The translations under genes were made by a program, and so were the position numbers. This document shows, piece by piece, positions 16,252 to 23,142 of a stretch of 23,983 bases of DNA (position 1 is the stretch's first letter; every line of letters starts with the position of its first letter). Under the pieces are notes generated by a model. It worked only from the letters and a program-made list of their open reading frames with translations. It did no database searches and was not told the origin of the DNA. The stretch spans positions 1 to 23,983 of the forward strand of contig JBBRNO010000102.1 in assembly GCA_038230275.1 (NCBI GenBank). Reading direction: 5' to 3'. The DNA is from JANXXV01 sp038230275. Its GTDB lineage: Bacteria > Acidobacteriota > Terriglobia > Bryobacterales > Bryobacteraceae.

Positions 16252-18156
16252 TGTTTCAGTCTACCTGTTGCTTATCTGCTGGGATGTATTTGCGGGATCG
16301 CGGCTGCGGCGCCTCATCCGCTGGATCCGCTGGATGTTCAGGAAATGGAAACCGCCATGCGTGTGCTGCGCGGAGCGGGAAAGCTACCGGCGGATCACAT
16401 GATTGCGCAGATCGCGCTCAGAGAGCCAGACAAGTATGCGGTCTTAAGCGGCCGCCCCACAGTGCGCGAAGCCGGAGTGGTTATGTTTGACCGTCAGGCG
16501 AATGCGACGTATGAAGCGGTGATCGGGCTGGCATCCGCCAAGCTCACGTCCTATACAAAAATTCCGGGAGCCCAGCCCGCTGTCTCCGGCGAGGATTCCT
16601 ATCTGGCGGACCAAGTGGTTCGGTCTAGTCCGCAGTGGCGGGCGGCCATGCGCAAGCGCGGCATTGCAAATCCGGCTGCCGATGTGGCCATCGACTTTTG
16701 GAGCGCCGGCAATTTCGCTCTGCCGGAAGACAACGGCACGCGCATGGTGAGGGGCCTGTTCTACCTCCGCGGCCGAACAACGAACTATTACGCCCGCCCG
16801 GTGGAAGGCGTGGTGGCGATAGTGGATCTGAACTCCAGGAAGCTGCTGCAGTTGGTGGATACCGGTGTGGTGCCCATTCCGAAAGAGACGTTCGACTACG
16901 AGGGAGGCGCCGCGGGCCACCTGCGCGAGGCGCCGAAACCGCTGCGCATCGTCCAGCCGTCCGGCCCGAGCTTCCAGTTGGTGGACGGCGAAGTGCGCTG
17001 GCAAAAGTGGCGCTTCCGCTTCTCCATGCACCCGCGGGAAGGGCTGATCCTTTACCTGGTGCGCTACTCCGAGGCGGGACGGGAACGTTCCATTCTCTAT
17101 CGAGGATCACTGTCTGAAATGGCCGTGCCTTACGGCGATCCAGCAGCCGGCTGGTTCTTCCGTAACAGCTTCGATGCCGGTGAATTGGGGATGGGACATG
17201 TAGCCAGCCTGTTGCGCCCGGGATTTGATTGCCCCAGCAACGCGACGCTCTTCGATGCCGTGATGGCGGATGAAAGAGGATCCCCGCACGGAATGCCGCA
17301 CGTGGTTGCGTTGTATGAGCGCGACGGTGGTATTTCCTGGAAACATGGCGGCGAAACCCATCGAGCGCGCGAACTTGTTCTGGGCTACGTATCCACTGTC
17401 GGCAACTATGATTACGCCTTCGACTGGATATTTCACCAGGACGGAACGCTAGAGATGAAAACGGGCCTCACTGGAGTTATGTCCGTAAAGGCGGTAGACC
17501 CGGACGCGGCCGATCACATGGACCACGGGCACATGGTGGCAAAGGCGCTATCGGCGGTCCATCACCAGCACTTCTTCAACTTCCGGCTCGATCTTGACAT
17601 CGACGGCGCAGAGGGCAATCAGGCGATAGAGATGAATACCGCGGCTAGTCCCGCGGGAAAAGCGAATCCGTATGGCGGAGCCTTTGACATGACGGAGACT
17701 GTTCTGCGGACGGAGTCCGAGGCGATGCGCCAAATAGATCTGGCATCCGGGCGGCGCTGGAAAATCGTCAATCCGTCGGTGAAGAATGCGCTGGGGCAAC
17801 CGGTGGGATACGCACTGCTGCCGGGAGAGAACGCGCTGCCATTCGCCGCGGCCGATTCGTCGATCCGGCGCCGTGCCGGCTTTCTGAATTTTCCCATTTG
17901 GGTGACGCCGTACCGGCCTGCGGAAATGTACGCGGCCGGCGACTATCCGAACCAGAATAGGGGCGGTGAGGGGCTGACGAAATGGACTGCCGCCGGCCGC
18001 CCGATCGACGGGAAGGACCTGGTGCTTTGGTACACCATGGGCATCACACACAATCCGAGACCGGAAGACTGGCCGGTGATGCCAGTGCATGCGGCAGGCT
18101 TCAAACTGGTGCCGGTAGGCTTCTTCAGCCGCAATCCGGCGCTCGATCTACCGTAG
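16225..18156 (+). CDS. Copper-containing primary amine oxidase (TPQ type), exported
   Basis: A 643-aa protein from the GTG at 16225. It oxidises primary amines to aldehyde, ammonia and hydrogen peroxide. Residues 1-28 are a signal peptide (LPVAYLLGCICGIAAAA), so the enzyme is periplasmic or secreted. The catalytic base is Asp317 in SFDAGELGMG. The TPQ precursor is Tyr395 in TVGNYDY. Copper ligands are His447 and His449 (HQH) and His609 (THNPRPEDWPVMP). The ending GFFSRNPALDLP is typical. The frame is open another 145 codons upstream, but that stretch is antisense to selD and has no signal peptide. No ATG, GTG or TTG lies between 16225 and the mature part, so this GTG is the likely start. Its 5' end overlaps the divergent selD start. 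Whether it acts with the nearby formaldehyde dehydrogenase is unknown. Confidence 0.93.
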   Translation: MSCQFAVRHCFSLPVAYLLGCICGIAAAAPHPLDPLDVQEMETAMRVLRGAGKLPADHMIAQIALREPDKYAVLSGRPTVREAGVVMFDRQANATYEAVIGLASAKLTSYTKIPGAQPAVSGEDSYLADQVVRSSPQWRAAMRKRGIANPAADVAIDFWSAGNFALPEDNGTRMVRGLFYLRGRTTNYYARPVEGVVAIVDLNSRKLLQLVDTGVVPIPKETFDYEGGAAGHLREAPKPLRIVQPSGPSFQLVDGEVRWQKWRFRFSMHPREGLILYLVRYSEAGRERSILYRGSLSEMAVPYGDPAAGWFFRNSFDAGELGMGHVASLLRPGFDCPSNATLFDAVMADERGSPHGMPHVVALYERDGGISWKHGGETHRARELVLGYVSTVGNYDYAFDWIFHQDGTLEMKTGLTGVMSVKAVDPDAADHMDHGHMVAKALSAVHHQHFFNFRLDLDIDGAEGNQAIEMNTAASPAGKANPYGGAFDMTETVLRTESEAMRQIDLASGRRWKIVNPSVKNALGQPVGYALLPGENALPFAAADSSIRRRAGFLNFPIWVTPYRPAEMYAAGDYPNQNRGGEGLTKWTAAGRPIDGKDLVLWYTMGITHNPRPEDWPVMPVHAAGFKLVPVGFFSRNPALDLP

Positions 18157-18340
18157 CTCGGCATCGATAAAGCGCTTTACTCCGGGTCGGCCCGGTGACG
18201 CCAAGCAGGAAAGCGCCTTGGCCGCTGGCGACGTGGAGCTGGAAGGCGAGAAACGGACAACAACGGCGTTCCAGTTCTACCCATTCCTCGGCTTCGAGAA
18301 AGGAGATCTTACGGCTTTCCAGATGGAATTGGTATCCGCT

Positions 18341-18487
18341 GTGTAATGTCCGCGAATTGGGTGGACACTACCGGAAACCGCTCCTTTACAGTCGCGGCTC
18401 GGAAACTACCGTTGCAGCAACGAGTTCGAGACCGAGCCGCGCGCGTGAGCAAGCCGTTCTTTGTGTCCAGTTATTTGTCGGACAGTA
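18341..18487. mobile_element. MITE-like non-autonomous element with terminal inverted repeats and CGCT target duplication
   Basis: A 147-bp insertion flanked by CGCT at 18337-18340 and 18488-18491. The ends carry 22-bp imperfect inverted repeats (18347-18368 and 18463-18484) agreeing at 16 of 22 positions; both read TGTCCG, nine variable bases, TGGACAC. Outer bases extend the similarity (GTGTAA versus GCGTAC, the latter if the CGCT duplicate is included). No transposase gene is present. The interior is a REP-like palindrome (18376-18458). The element interrupts the ER-x-CCPF gene, and excision with one CGCT restores its frame. The IS family that could mobilise it is not identified. Confidence 0.75.
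18376..18458. repeat. REP-like imperfect palindrome inside the MITE-like element
   Basis: Two 27-bp arms (18376-18402 and 18432-18458) are inverted repeats at 19 of 27 positions. They include a perfect 9-bp core, GCGGCTCGG (18394-18402) and CCGAGCCGC (18432-18440). Between them is a second small palindrome, CGTTGCAGCAACG. The left arm ACAGTCGCGGCTCGGAAA (18388-18405) differs at only two positions from the tandem units at 1-18. Confidence 0.7.
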
Positions 18488-18641
18488 CGCTAGGCAGTTC
18501 ACCGATGTGGTTCGCAGCCGGCCGTAACCGCTGCAGCAATTCCCTGTGGCGGGCCCTTTCCGAAGTGTTCAATGCGAGCAGATCGCACGCAAATCCAGCG
18601 CCACAATTTGCGTTTGCCATGAGTGAAGGATACAACGAGGA

Positions 18642-18977
18642 GTGAGCACTACAACAGCCTTGGTGGTTCTTTTTGCCGCAGCACTGCTGGAAGCAGGAGG
18701 AGACGCGGTGATGAGAACCGCGCTTCATACAACGTCACTTCGGCCGCGGCTTGCACTTTTCGCATTAGCCGGAAGTCTGCTTTGCGCCTACGGCTGGACC
18801 GTAAACGCGCCGCCGTGGGACTTTGGCCGTCTTCTAGGGCTATACGTGGTCTTCTTTTTTGTGATTGCCCAAGCTATTTCCTGGCTGGGATTCAGACAAG
18901 CGCCGACGGTCCCGATCCTGATCGGTGGCGGACTCATCGTAGGGGGCGGGTTGATCATCGCTCTAGCAAAACCCTGA
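18642..18977 (+). CDS. Small four-helix inner-membrane protein, SMR/DMT-like
   Basis: A 111-aa protein with four predicted membrane helices (about 5-22, 36-52, 62-80, 89-108). Helix 1 has LLEAGGDAVMR with Glu17 in the position of EmrE Glu14. Helices 3 and 4 (VIAQAISWLGF..., ILIGGGLIVGGGLIIAL) resemble small multidrug resistance proteins. The match is distant, and the usual SMR helix-2/3 motifs are weak, so transport and its substrate are unproven. The GTG start at 18642 is 21 bp from the divergent start of the disrupted small gene, so the two probably shared a promoter region. GAGGA abuts the GTG, too close for a normal ribosome site; AAGGA lies about 11 nt upstream. The 3' end converges on tadC with a 4-bp gap. 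Confidence 0.75.
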   Translation: MSTTTALVVLFAAALLEAGGDAVMRTALHTTSLRPRLALFALAGSLLCAYGWTVNAPPWDFGRLLGLYVVFFFVIAQAISWLGFRQAPTVPILIGGGLIVGGGLIIALAKP

Positions 18978-18981
18978 TCGA

Positions 18982-19893
18982 TTATTTCATATCCATCATT
19001 GGCTTCAAAGCCGTCATGATGGAGATCGCAGCTGGTCCTAGCGTGACTAGCAGCACGGATGGAAAGATCAGGAAGAAAATCGGGAACACCAATTTCACGC
19101 CGATTTTGCGGGCACGCTCCTGGGCATGCTGCCGTCTGCGGATTCGCAAGTATCGGGCATGGGTGCGGAGCGTGGGCCCGAGGCTGCTACCGAACCGGTC
19201 GCTGTCAATTAACAGATTCGCCAGCTTCTTGAACTCGACATCGTTGCTCCGATTTCCGAAGTCGCGGAAGACCTGTTCGCGAGTGGCGCTGGCCCGAAGC
19301 GCCAGGCTGACGGTCAGGAATTCATCGGCAAGGTCTGGATACGCGGACCGGATCTCGCGGCTGGAATCGAAAATGGACTGATCGAGCGCCTGCCCGGCTT
19401 CGACGCTCAACACCAGCAGATCCAGCGCGATAGGCAACCCTTCGATCAGCCGCCTCTTCCTTGCCGAAATCTGAGACTCGAGAATGCGATTCGGCAAGAG
19501 ATAGCCAAATCCGGCCGCACAGATGGCCGGAAGCAGCGCCGACGACAGGCTTTGCTGTGAGATCAACACTGCGGCTCCGACGATAATCCCCAGAATCGCC
19601 GACGACGAATATACGATTCCGTTGTAGGTGGCCACCGCCGAGGGCGAACGGTATCCCGCAGTGTGCAGCTTGCGCCGCATCGGGTTTTCAGCCGCTGCCT
19701 TGCCGGGAACGGCTTCGCCCAGGGAACGCAGGGAGTCGGTGAGAAACTGCAGCGCGCTGACAGGTTGCTCAGCGTCCATGCTGGTTCCGCCCACCGCGGC
19801 GGGACTGGAGCGGTAGAGGAAATAGTAGCCGGCGACGGCCACGCCAGCCATCACCGCCGTGAAAAAGCCAATTAGCAACAAAGCTTGACTCAT
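18982..19893 (-). CDS. tadC: Tad/Flp pilus assembly inner-membrane protein TadC
   Basis: A 303-aa type II secretion F-domain protein. Membrane helices lie at about 5-27, 93-112, 117-135 and 268-292. The TadC-type signature LPIALDLLVLSVEAGQALDQSI is at about 153-174, followed by the cytoplasmic helical F domain (EFLTVSLALRASATREQVFRDF, ANLLIDSDRFGSSLGPTL). With TadB it forms the membrane platform that the TadA ATPase works on during pilus assembly. The frame is open to 19944, but the ATG at 19893 begins the expected N-terminal helix (MSQALLLIGFF). It is preceded by a 16-bp direct repeat (19894-19925) containing two mini-ORFs that connect it to tadB. Confidence 0.93.
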   Translation of the reverse strand: MSQALLLIGFFTAVMAGVAVAGYYFLYRSSPAAVGGTSMDAEQPVSALQFLTDSLRSLGEAVPGKAAAENPMRRKLHTAGYRSPSAVATYNGIVYSSSAILGIIVGAAVLISQQSLSSALLPAICAAGFGYLLPNRILESQISARKRRLIEGLPIALDLLVLSVEAGQALDQSIFDSSREIRSAYPDLADEFLTVSLALRASATREQVFRDFGNRSNDVEFKKLANLLIDSDRFGSSLGPTLRTHARYLRIRRRQHAQERARKIGVKLVFPIFFLIFPSVLLVTLGPAAISIMTALKPMMDMK

Positions 19894-19925
19894 GTCAAAT
19901 AACGTCCATGTCAAATAACGTCCAT
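19894..19925 (-). repeat. Duplicated 16-bp unit forming two MDVI mini-ORFs between tadB and tadC
   Basis: On the minus strand ATGGACGTTATTTGAC occurs twice in direct tandem (19925-19910, 19909-19894) and is followed at once by the tadC ATG. Each copy is a complete 4-codon ORF (M-D-V-I-stop). The first ATG overlaps the tadB stop (TGATG), and each mini-ORF stop is one base from the next ATG. This suggests ribosome reinitiation in steps from tadB to tadC. Confidence 0.85.
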
Positions 19926-20893
19926 CACAGCCGGATGTCCACAATTTTCCGGATTATAAAATGCGCGGCCAGCAGACATATCAGCGCTGCCGCAATGAGG
20001 TTTTTGCCGGTCGGGCTTTGGAACAACATCCCCATCTGCGCGGGGTTCACCCAAAACATGACGAGTCCAATGAAAATTGGCATCGCGGTAAGCACCAGTC
20101 CAGTGGTTTTTCCGTGAGCCGCCAGCGCCCGCACTTCGCCCTGAATCGCGACATTCTCGCGCATGGATTCGGCCAGCCGTCCGAGAACCTCTCCCAATTT
20201 TCCGCCAGTGCGAATTTGCAGTTTCACCGCGGCGGCAAAGATCGCGACGTCCGTCAAAGGAACGCGCTTGGCGAGATTGTCAAGCGCCTGGTTCCACGAC
20301 ATGCCTAGCTTCCATTCATCCACCGCAATCTTCATCTCAGTGGAAACGGGCGGCTTTGCTTCCACCGAGAGCAAGTCCATTCCGGCGCCAAAAGGATGCC
20401 CGGCGCGCAAGGCTCGAACCAGGGAGTCGATTGCATCCGGAAAGTATTCTTCGAAGCTTCGCAGCCGCTTTGATCGTTTGTAAAGGATATAGAAATAAGG
20501 CATCAGCCCGGCAACCAGACTGAGTGCGATGCAGGCGATTGCCGGCAACCAGGAAATGCTGGACAGCGTAACCAGCGAAAGAATTCCGGCCAAGAGCATC
20601 ATGGCGATGACGCGCCCCACCGTCCAGGTCAATTCCGCTTCCGCCGTCTTCGTTCGGATGACGTGGACGAAATCAAACTTTTCGAGAAACCGAGACCATG
20701 GCGAGATCGAGCTGACTTCTTCGTCCTTGAGCAACGCAGTGGAACCCAAAAGTCCGGCCAATGCCAGTTCCTGGGTCTCGACCGAAGGTTTGGCGGCCTG
20801 GCTGTCCATGATCTGGGACGCAATCGCAACGGCAATCAACGCAACGAGAAAGGTGGCGCCGAAGAAGATGATCGTGATTACAAAAGCGACCAT
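19925..20893 (-). CDS. tadB: Tad/Flp pilus assembly inner-membrane protein TadB
   Basis: A 322-aa type II secretion F-domain protein. The N-terminal helix is at about 2-26, a helix pair at about 90-133, the F domain at about 150-280 and C-terminal helices at about 270-317. The signature FEEYFPDAIDSLVRALRAGHPFGAGMDLLSVEAKPP is typical of TadB. It partners TadC in the pilus assembly platform. The ATG at 20893 is 4 nt after the cpaB stop; no Shine-Dalgarno sequence is evident, so coupling to cpaB is likely. Confidence 0.94.
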   Translation of the reverse strand: MVAFVITIIFFGATFLVALIAVAIASQIMDSQAAKPSVETQELALAGLLGSTALLKDEEVSSISPWSRFLEKFDFVHVIRTKTAEAELTWTVGRVIAMMLLAGILSLVTLSSISWLPAIACIALSLVAGLMPYFYILYKRSKRLRSFEEYFPDAIDSLVRALRAGHPFGAGMDLLSVEAKPPVSTEMKIAVDEWKLGMSWNQALDNLAKRVPLTDVAIFAAAVKLQIRTGGKLGEVLGRLAESMRENVAIQGEVRALAAHGKTTGLVLTAMPIFIGLVMFWVNPAQMGMLFQSPTGKNLIAAALICLLAAHFIIRKIVDIRL

Positions 20894-20897
20894 GGCT

Positions 20898-21629
20898 TTA
20901 TCGAAGAGGAAGAAGCCGGGAGATTTTCGGGTCGACTATGGGAGGCACCGCGCGGGCAGCGGGCGCCGAAGTTTGCCGGAATAATGAACTTGCGGGAAGC
21001 GTAGTCTGCGGCCGGCGGCCTTCGTCGGATGGATTTCGCAGCACCAGCCGCACCTTGGCCGCCGAATCAGCCAATCCCAGAAGCTCGGCATCGTCAGGCG
21101 AAACAACCAGGTTCACGACTGGTTTTCCGCCTTCGGGCGCTGACACGGTTAGAACCTCAATGTTCTGGAGCGCCGTCCGCAAGCTGATTTCCCCGTGACT
21201 TGCGTCGGAAAGCACCTGTACGTCCACTTTATGTCCAGGGTGTAAAAGTGCCACCACGCCGCTGGAATCGGTTACGTGGATAGATACCGCCCTCATGCCG
21301 CTGGGAATAGCCCGGTGCGATTCGATTCGGCTCTCAACTACTGGGTCATTGACTGCGATGGGATCCAGAACGGTAACTCCGGCCAGTTGCTCGGCGGTTG
21401 AGAACGAACCCTTAGGCACGTCGCCATTGGACCACGAAATCACTTTGATATCAGCAGGTTGAATTACCGCGCCACGCGCCAGAGCATGGTTCGCCACCAC
21501 CACGGAAGAACGAGGCTGATCTGACTGCGCGCTCTGTGCTTTGCCGACAAACAATCCGTAGAAAACGCCGGTCGAAATGAGGGCGACCACAAATGCAATT
21601 CCGAGAAGCGGTACCAGTTTTTGTTTCAT
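20898..21629 (-). CDS. cpaB: Flp pilus assembly protein CpaB (RcpC), SAF domain
   Basis: A 243-aa protein with an N-terminal membrane anchor or signal (about 5-28), an SAF domain (about 40-105: VVVANHALARGAVIQPADIKVI... VLDPIAVNDPVVESRIE) and a periplasmic CpaB/RcpC domain (about 110-210: VSIHVTDSSGVVALLHPGHKVDVQVL). CpaB is a periplasmic partner of the Tad secretin. The frame opens at 21647, but ATG at 21629 (MKQKLVPLLG) is the natural start; no clear Shine-Dalgarno sequence. It heads cpaB-tadB-tadC. The secretin (cpaC), the ATPase (tadA/cpaF) and the pilin are not adjacent. Confidence 0.92.
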   Translation of the reverse strand: MKQKLVPLLGIAFVVALISTGVFYGLFVGKAQSAQSDQPRSSVVVANHALARGAVIQPADIKVISWSNGDVPKGSFSTAEQLAGVTVLDPIAVNDPVVESRIESHRAIPSGMRAVSIHVTDSSGVVALLHPGHKVDVQVLSDASHGEISLRTALQNIEVLTVSAPEGGKPVVNLVVSPDDAELLGLADSAAKVRLVLRNPSDEGRRPQTTLPASSLFRQTSAPAARAVPPIVDPKISRLLPLR

Positions 21630-21711
21630 AGGCGGCCAGTAGAGCACTCTGCTCCCGTAGTCTCATATCGACCACGATCTGGCTTTCCATTAGGTCCAAC
21701 TTCGAATTGAA

Positions 21712-22230
21712 CTACTTGCGGTTGAAGTAGAGCTTGGTGTCCAGGGTACGGCCATCCGAGCACTTCCCCTTAACCTGTAGGATCATAACGTGACCGTCGT
21801 CCGAGATAGATCGGTGCCACTGGCCTTCGACGGATCCGCCTTCCTGACCGGGGGCCATACCATTCTCCATATTGGCGGTCCAATTGGTGACCAGCGCATC
21901 GCCGTCCTGATTGGTTTTCGCACGCAATTGGAAGGGGCCGATGGCTTTGGATGCCTCGCTGCCATCGGTGGTGAGTTGCAGTTCTTCCGTCATGATGCCT
22001 ACCCAGAGCATGGGATATATACCGTTCCTGGGTTGAGCGAATTTGGACTTGATGGTCATGTTCGACCCGTTCATTTTGATCTGTTGAACCAGATCTTGGG
22101 GGGCCTGTGCGACATCCGCACTCTTTTTCTTGTCCAAAACCCATTTCCCTTCGAAGCCTTGCTGCGGTTTCGAAGCGGCGAAAGCGAAAGTTGCAATTAG
22201 AAGTAAAAGAACGGTAGAACGTATTTTCAT
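21712..22230 (-). CDS. Small secreted protein of unknown function
   Basis: A 172-aa protein with a clear signal peptide (MKIRSTVLLLLIATFAFA-ASK). The mature part begins GFEGKWVLDKKKSA and is rich in beta-strand-like segments (MTIKSKF, EELQLTTDG, GPFQLRAKTN, LVTNWTANM, GGSVEGQWHRSISDDGHVMILQVKGK). This recalls lipocalin-like secreted proteins common in Acidobacteria, where GxW-type openings and final colour-free strands are seen; I cannot name a function. ATG with GAGGA five nt upstream. It follows the IscU-like gene by 30 bp on the same strand and precedes cpaB by 82 bp; no obvious shared function with either. Confidence 0.8.
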   Translation of the reverse strand: MKIRSTVLLLLIATFAFAASKPQQGFEGKWVLDKKKSADVAQAPQDLVQQIKMNGSNMTIKSKFAQPRNGIYPMLWVGIMTEELQLTTDGSEASKAIGPFQLRAKTNQDGDALVTNWTANMENGMAPGQEGGSVEGQWHRSISDDGHVMILQVKGKCSDGRTLDTKLYFNRK

Positions 22231-22260
22231 GGAATCCTCACCGCTTTGACAAAGAGCAAT

Positions 22261-22620
22261 TTATTGGCCAATGGAACGAAGCAAGGCCTTCACCGCGTCG
22301 GAACAAAGTTTTGCAGCGTGTTTCGATTCAGCAGGAAGCCCATCCAGCGCCGTCTCAACGTCGGCGGGACTCAATAAAGCGAGATCGGTAAGCAACTTCC
22401 CACCGATGAGCGTAGTGAGAGCTGAGCCCGCCGCGATTGATGCGGTGCAGCCGCGCACCTTGTAAGCAACTGTAGTGACACGGTTATCTTCGATGAGCAC
22501 GGAGAGGCGGAGGATGTCTCCGCAGGCCGGATTGGTAACTTCCACGATGGTTGCGGGAAATTTTAGCTCCCCCACATTGCGGGGATTCTGGAAGTGGTCA
22601 AGCAGACACTCGCTGTACAT
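22261..22620 (-). CDS. IscU/NifU-type iron-sulfur cluster scaffold
   Basis: A 119-aa U-type scaffold that assembles Fe-S clusters for transfer to apo-proteins. The three ligand cysteines are present: Cys33 in NPACGD (with Asp35), Cys58 in RGCTASIAAGSAL, and Cys106 in KHAAKLCSDA. It begins with the family opening YSECLLDHFQNPRNVGEL. The LPPVK motif used by HscA in E. coli IscU is missing (LPAESK instead), and the SufU zinc insertion between the second and third Cys is also absent. It therefore fits the short generic U-type group. The ATG has no close Shine-Dalgarno sequence (GAGGA is about 12 nt upstream). It is divergent from the Nudix gene with 39 bp between starts; no cysteine desulfurase is in the window. 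Confidence 0.9.
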   Translation of the reverse strand: MYSECLLDHFQNPRNVGELKFPATIVEVTNPACGDILRLSVLIEDNRVTTVAYKVRGCTASIAAGSALTTLIGGKLLTDLALLSPADVETALDGLPAESKHAAKLCSDAVKALLRSIGQ

Positions 22621-22659
22621 GGCACAATGTGATAGTCCTCGCCAGTTTAGCTCATCCGC

Positions 22660-23067
22660 ATGAACCGAGCCGTTATTAAGGTAGCTGCCGCCGTCATCCA
22701 GCGCGACGCCAAGATACTGATTGGCCAGCGGAGGCGCGGGGATTCACACGGATTGAAGTGGGAATTTCCGGGTGGCAAAGTGGAGCGCGGCGAATCTCCG
22801 GCGTCCGGGCTGGCGCGGGAATTGCGGGAGGAGCTAGGGATTGAGGCCACGATCGGCCACGAACTGGTGCGTTACGAGCATAGATATCCGCGACGGACAT
22901 CGATTCTGCTGATTTTCTATAGTGTTACGGAGTTTTCCGGGGTTCCGGAGAGTCTTGCGTTTGAGAAGATTTTATGGGAATCCCCGGAGAAGCTGCCGGG
23001 ATATGACTTCCTGGACGGCGACATCGATTTCGTTCGACGTCTGGCAGCGCGGGACTTTTACCGGTAG
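22660..23067 (+). CDS. Nudix hydrolase, MutT-like (8-oxo-dGTP pyrophosphatase candidate)
   Basis: A 135-aa protein of typical MutT length. The Nudix box is complete at 39-61: G39-x5-E45-x7-REL-x-EE-x-G-I (GKVERGE, then ARELREELGI). WEFPGGK before it is the MutT-type form, and AAAVIQRDAKILIGQRRRG is the usual first strand pair. MutT removes oxidised dGTP from the nucleotide pool; other Nudix substrates cannot be ruled out. The ATG at 22660 has no Shine-Dalgarno sequence and lies only 39 bp from the divergent IscU-like start, so a short or leaderless transcript is possible. It converges on the partial gene at the right edge. Confidence 0.92.
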   Translation: MNRAVIKVAAAVIQRDAKILIGQRRRGDSHGLKWEFPGGKVERGESPASGLARELREELGIEATIGHELVRYEHRYPRRTSILLIFYSVTEFSGVPESLAFEKILWESPEKLPGYDFLDGDIDFVRRLAARDFYR

Positions 23068-23142
23068 TAGGGTGAAATTTGCCCGGTTGGTTGGCCATGG
23101 CTGTGGTTTTTACCGGAGAGAGTGCTGGACGCGCGTGATTTT

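Larger units (their letters stand above)
18125..18620 (-). pseudogene. Small gene with ER-x-CCPF motif, interrupted by a 147-bp insertion
   Basis: Two halves of one small protein are encoded on the minus strand. The N-terminal half begins at the ATG at 18620 (MANANCGAGFACDLLAL, NTSERARHRELLQRLR, then GELPS) and breaks at 18488. The C-terminal half resumes at about 18340 (GYQFHLES, WVELERRCCPFLAFQLHV, GVTGPTRSKAL) and ends at 18125. Removing 18341-18487 plus one copy of the flanking CGCT restores an uninterrupted 114-codon frame through ELPSGYQF. I recognise this as a family of about 100-residue proteins (CDL..L, ER.RH, LPDGY.FRL, ERRCCPF, LTGP) that is often seen near MerR-type or metal-response genes; this is memory, with no function assigned. 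Both halves look undamaged, so the disruption is probably recent. The 3' end overlaps the amine oxidase by 32 bp. Confidence 0.8.

Noticed and set aside
18394..18440. A tRNA-like or tRNA-Sec-like gene, suggested by GTTCGAGAC and a perfect 9-bp closing stem.
   Set aside because: Only 47 nt long, with no D-arm, anticodon arm or CCA-compatible acceptor; it fits the REP-like palindrome.
18195..18527. A 110-codon plus-strand frame after the amine oxidase, and a neighbouring frame ending in FQMELVSAV.
   Set aside because: Both are antisense to the C-terminal half of the ER-x-CCPF gene, whose minus-strand reading matches a known protein pattern.
18346..18645. A 99-codon plus-strand frame with a GTGA overlap to the SMR-like gene, which looks like an operon partner.
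   Set aside because: It runs through the MITE-like element and antisense to the N-terminal half of the disrupted small gene. The overlap with the SMR start appears to be chance.
18623..19381. A 252-codon plus-strand frame overlapping the SMR-like gene and tadC.
   Set aside because: It is out of frame with the SMR-like membrane protein and antisense to tadC; no domain is recognisable.
21451..21699. An 82-codon minus-strand frame starting before cpaB whose first residues look protein-like.
   Set aside because: Most of it lies out of frame within cpaB; no family resemblance and no ribosome site.
23068..23142. A terminator between the Nudix gene and the partial gene.
   Set aside because: There is a T run, but no stem of convincing length before it on either strand.
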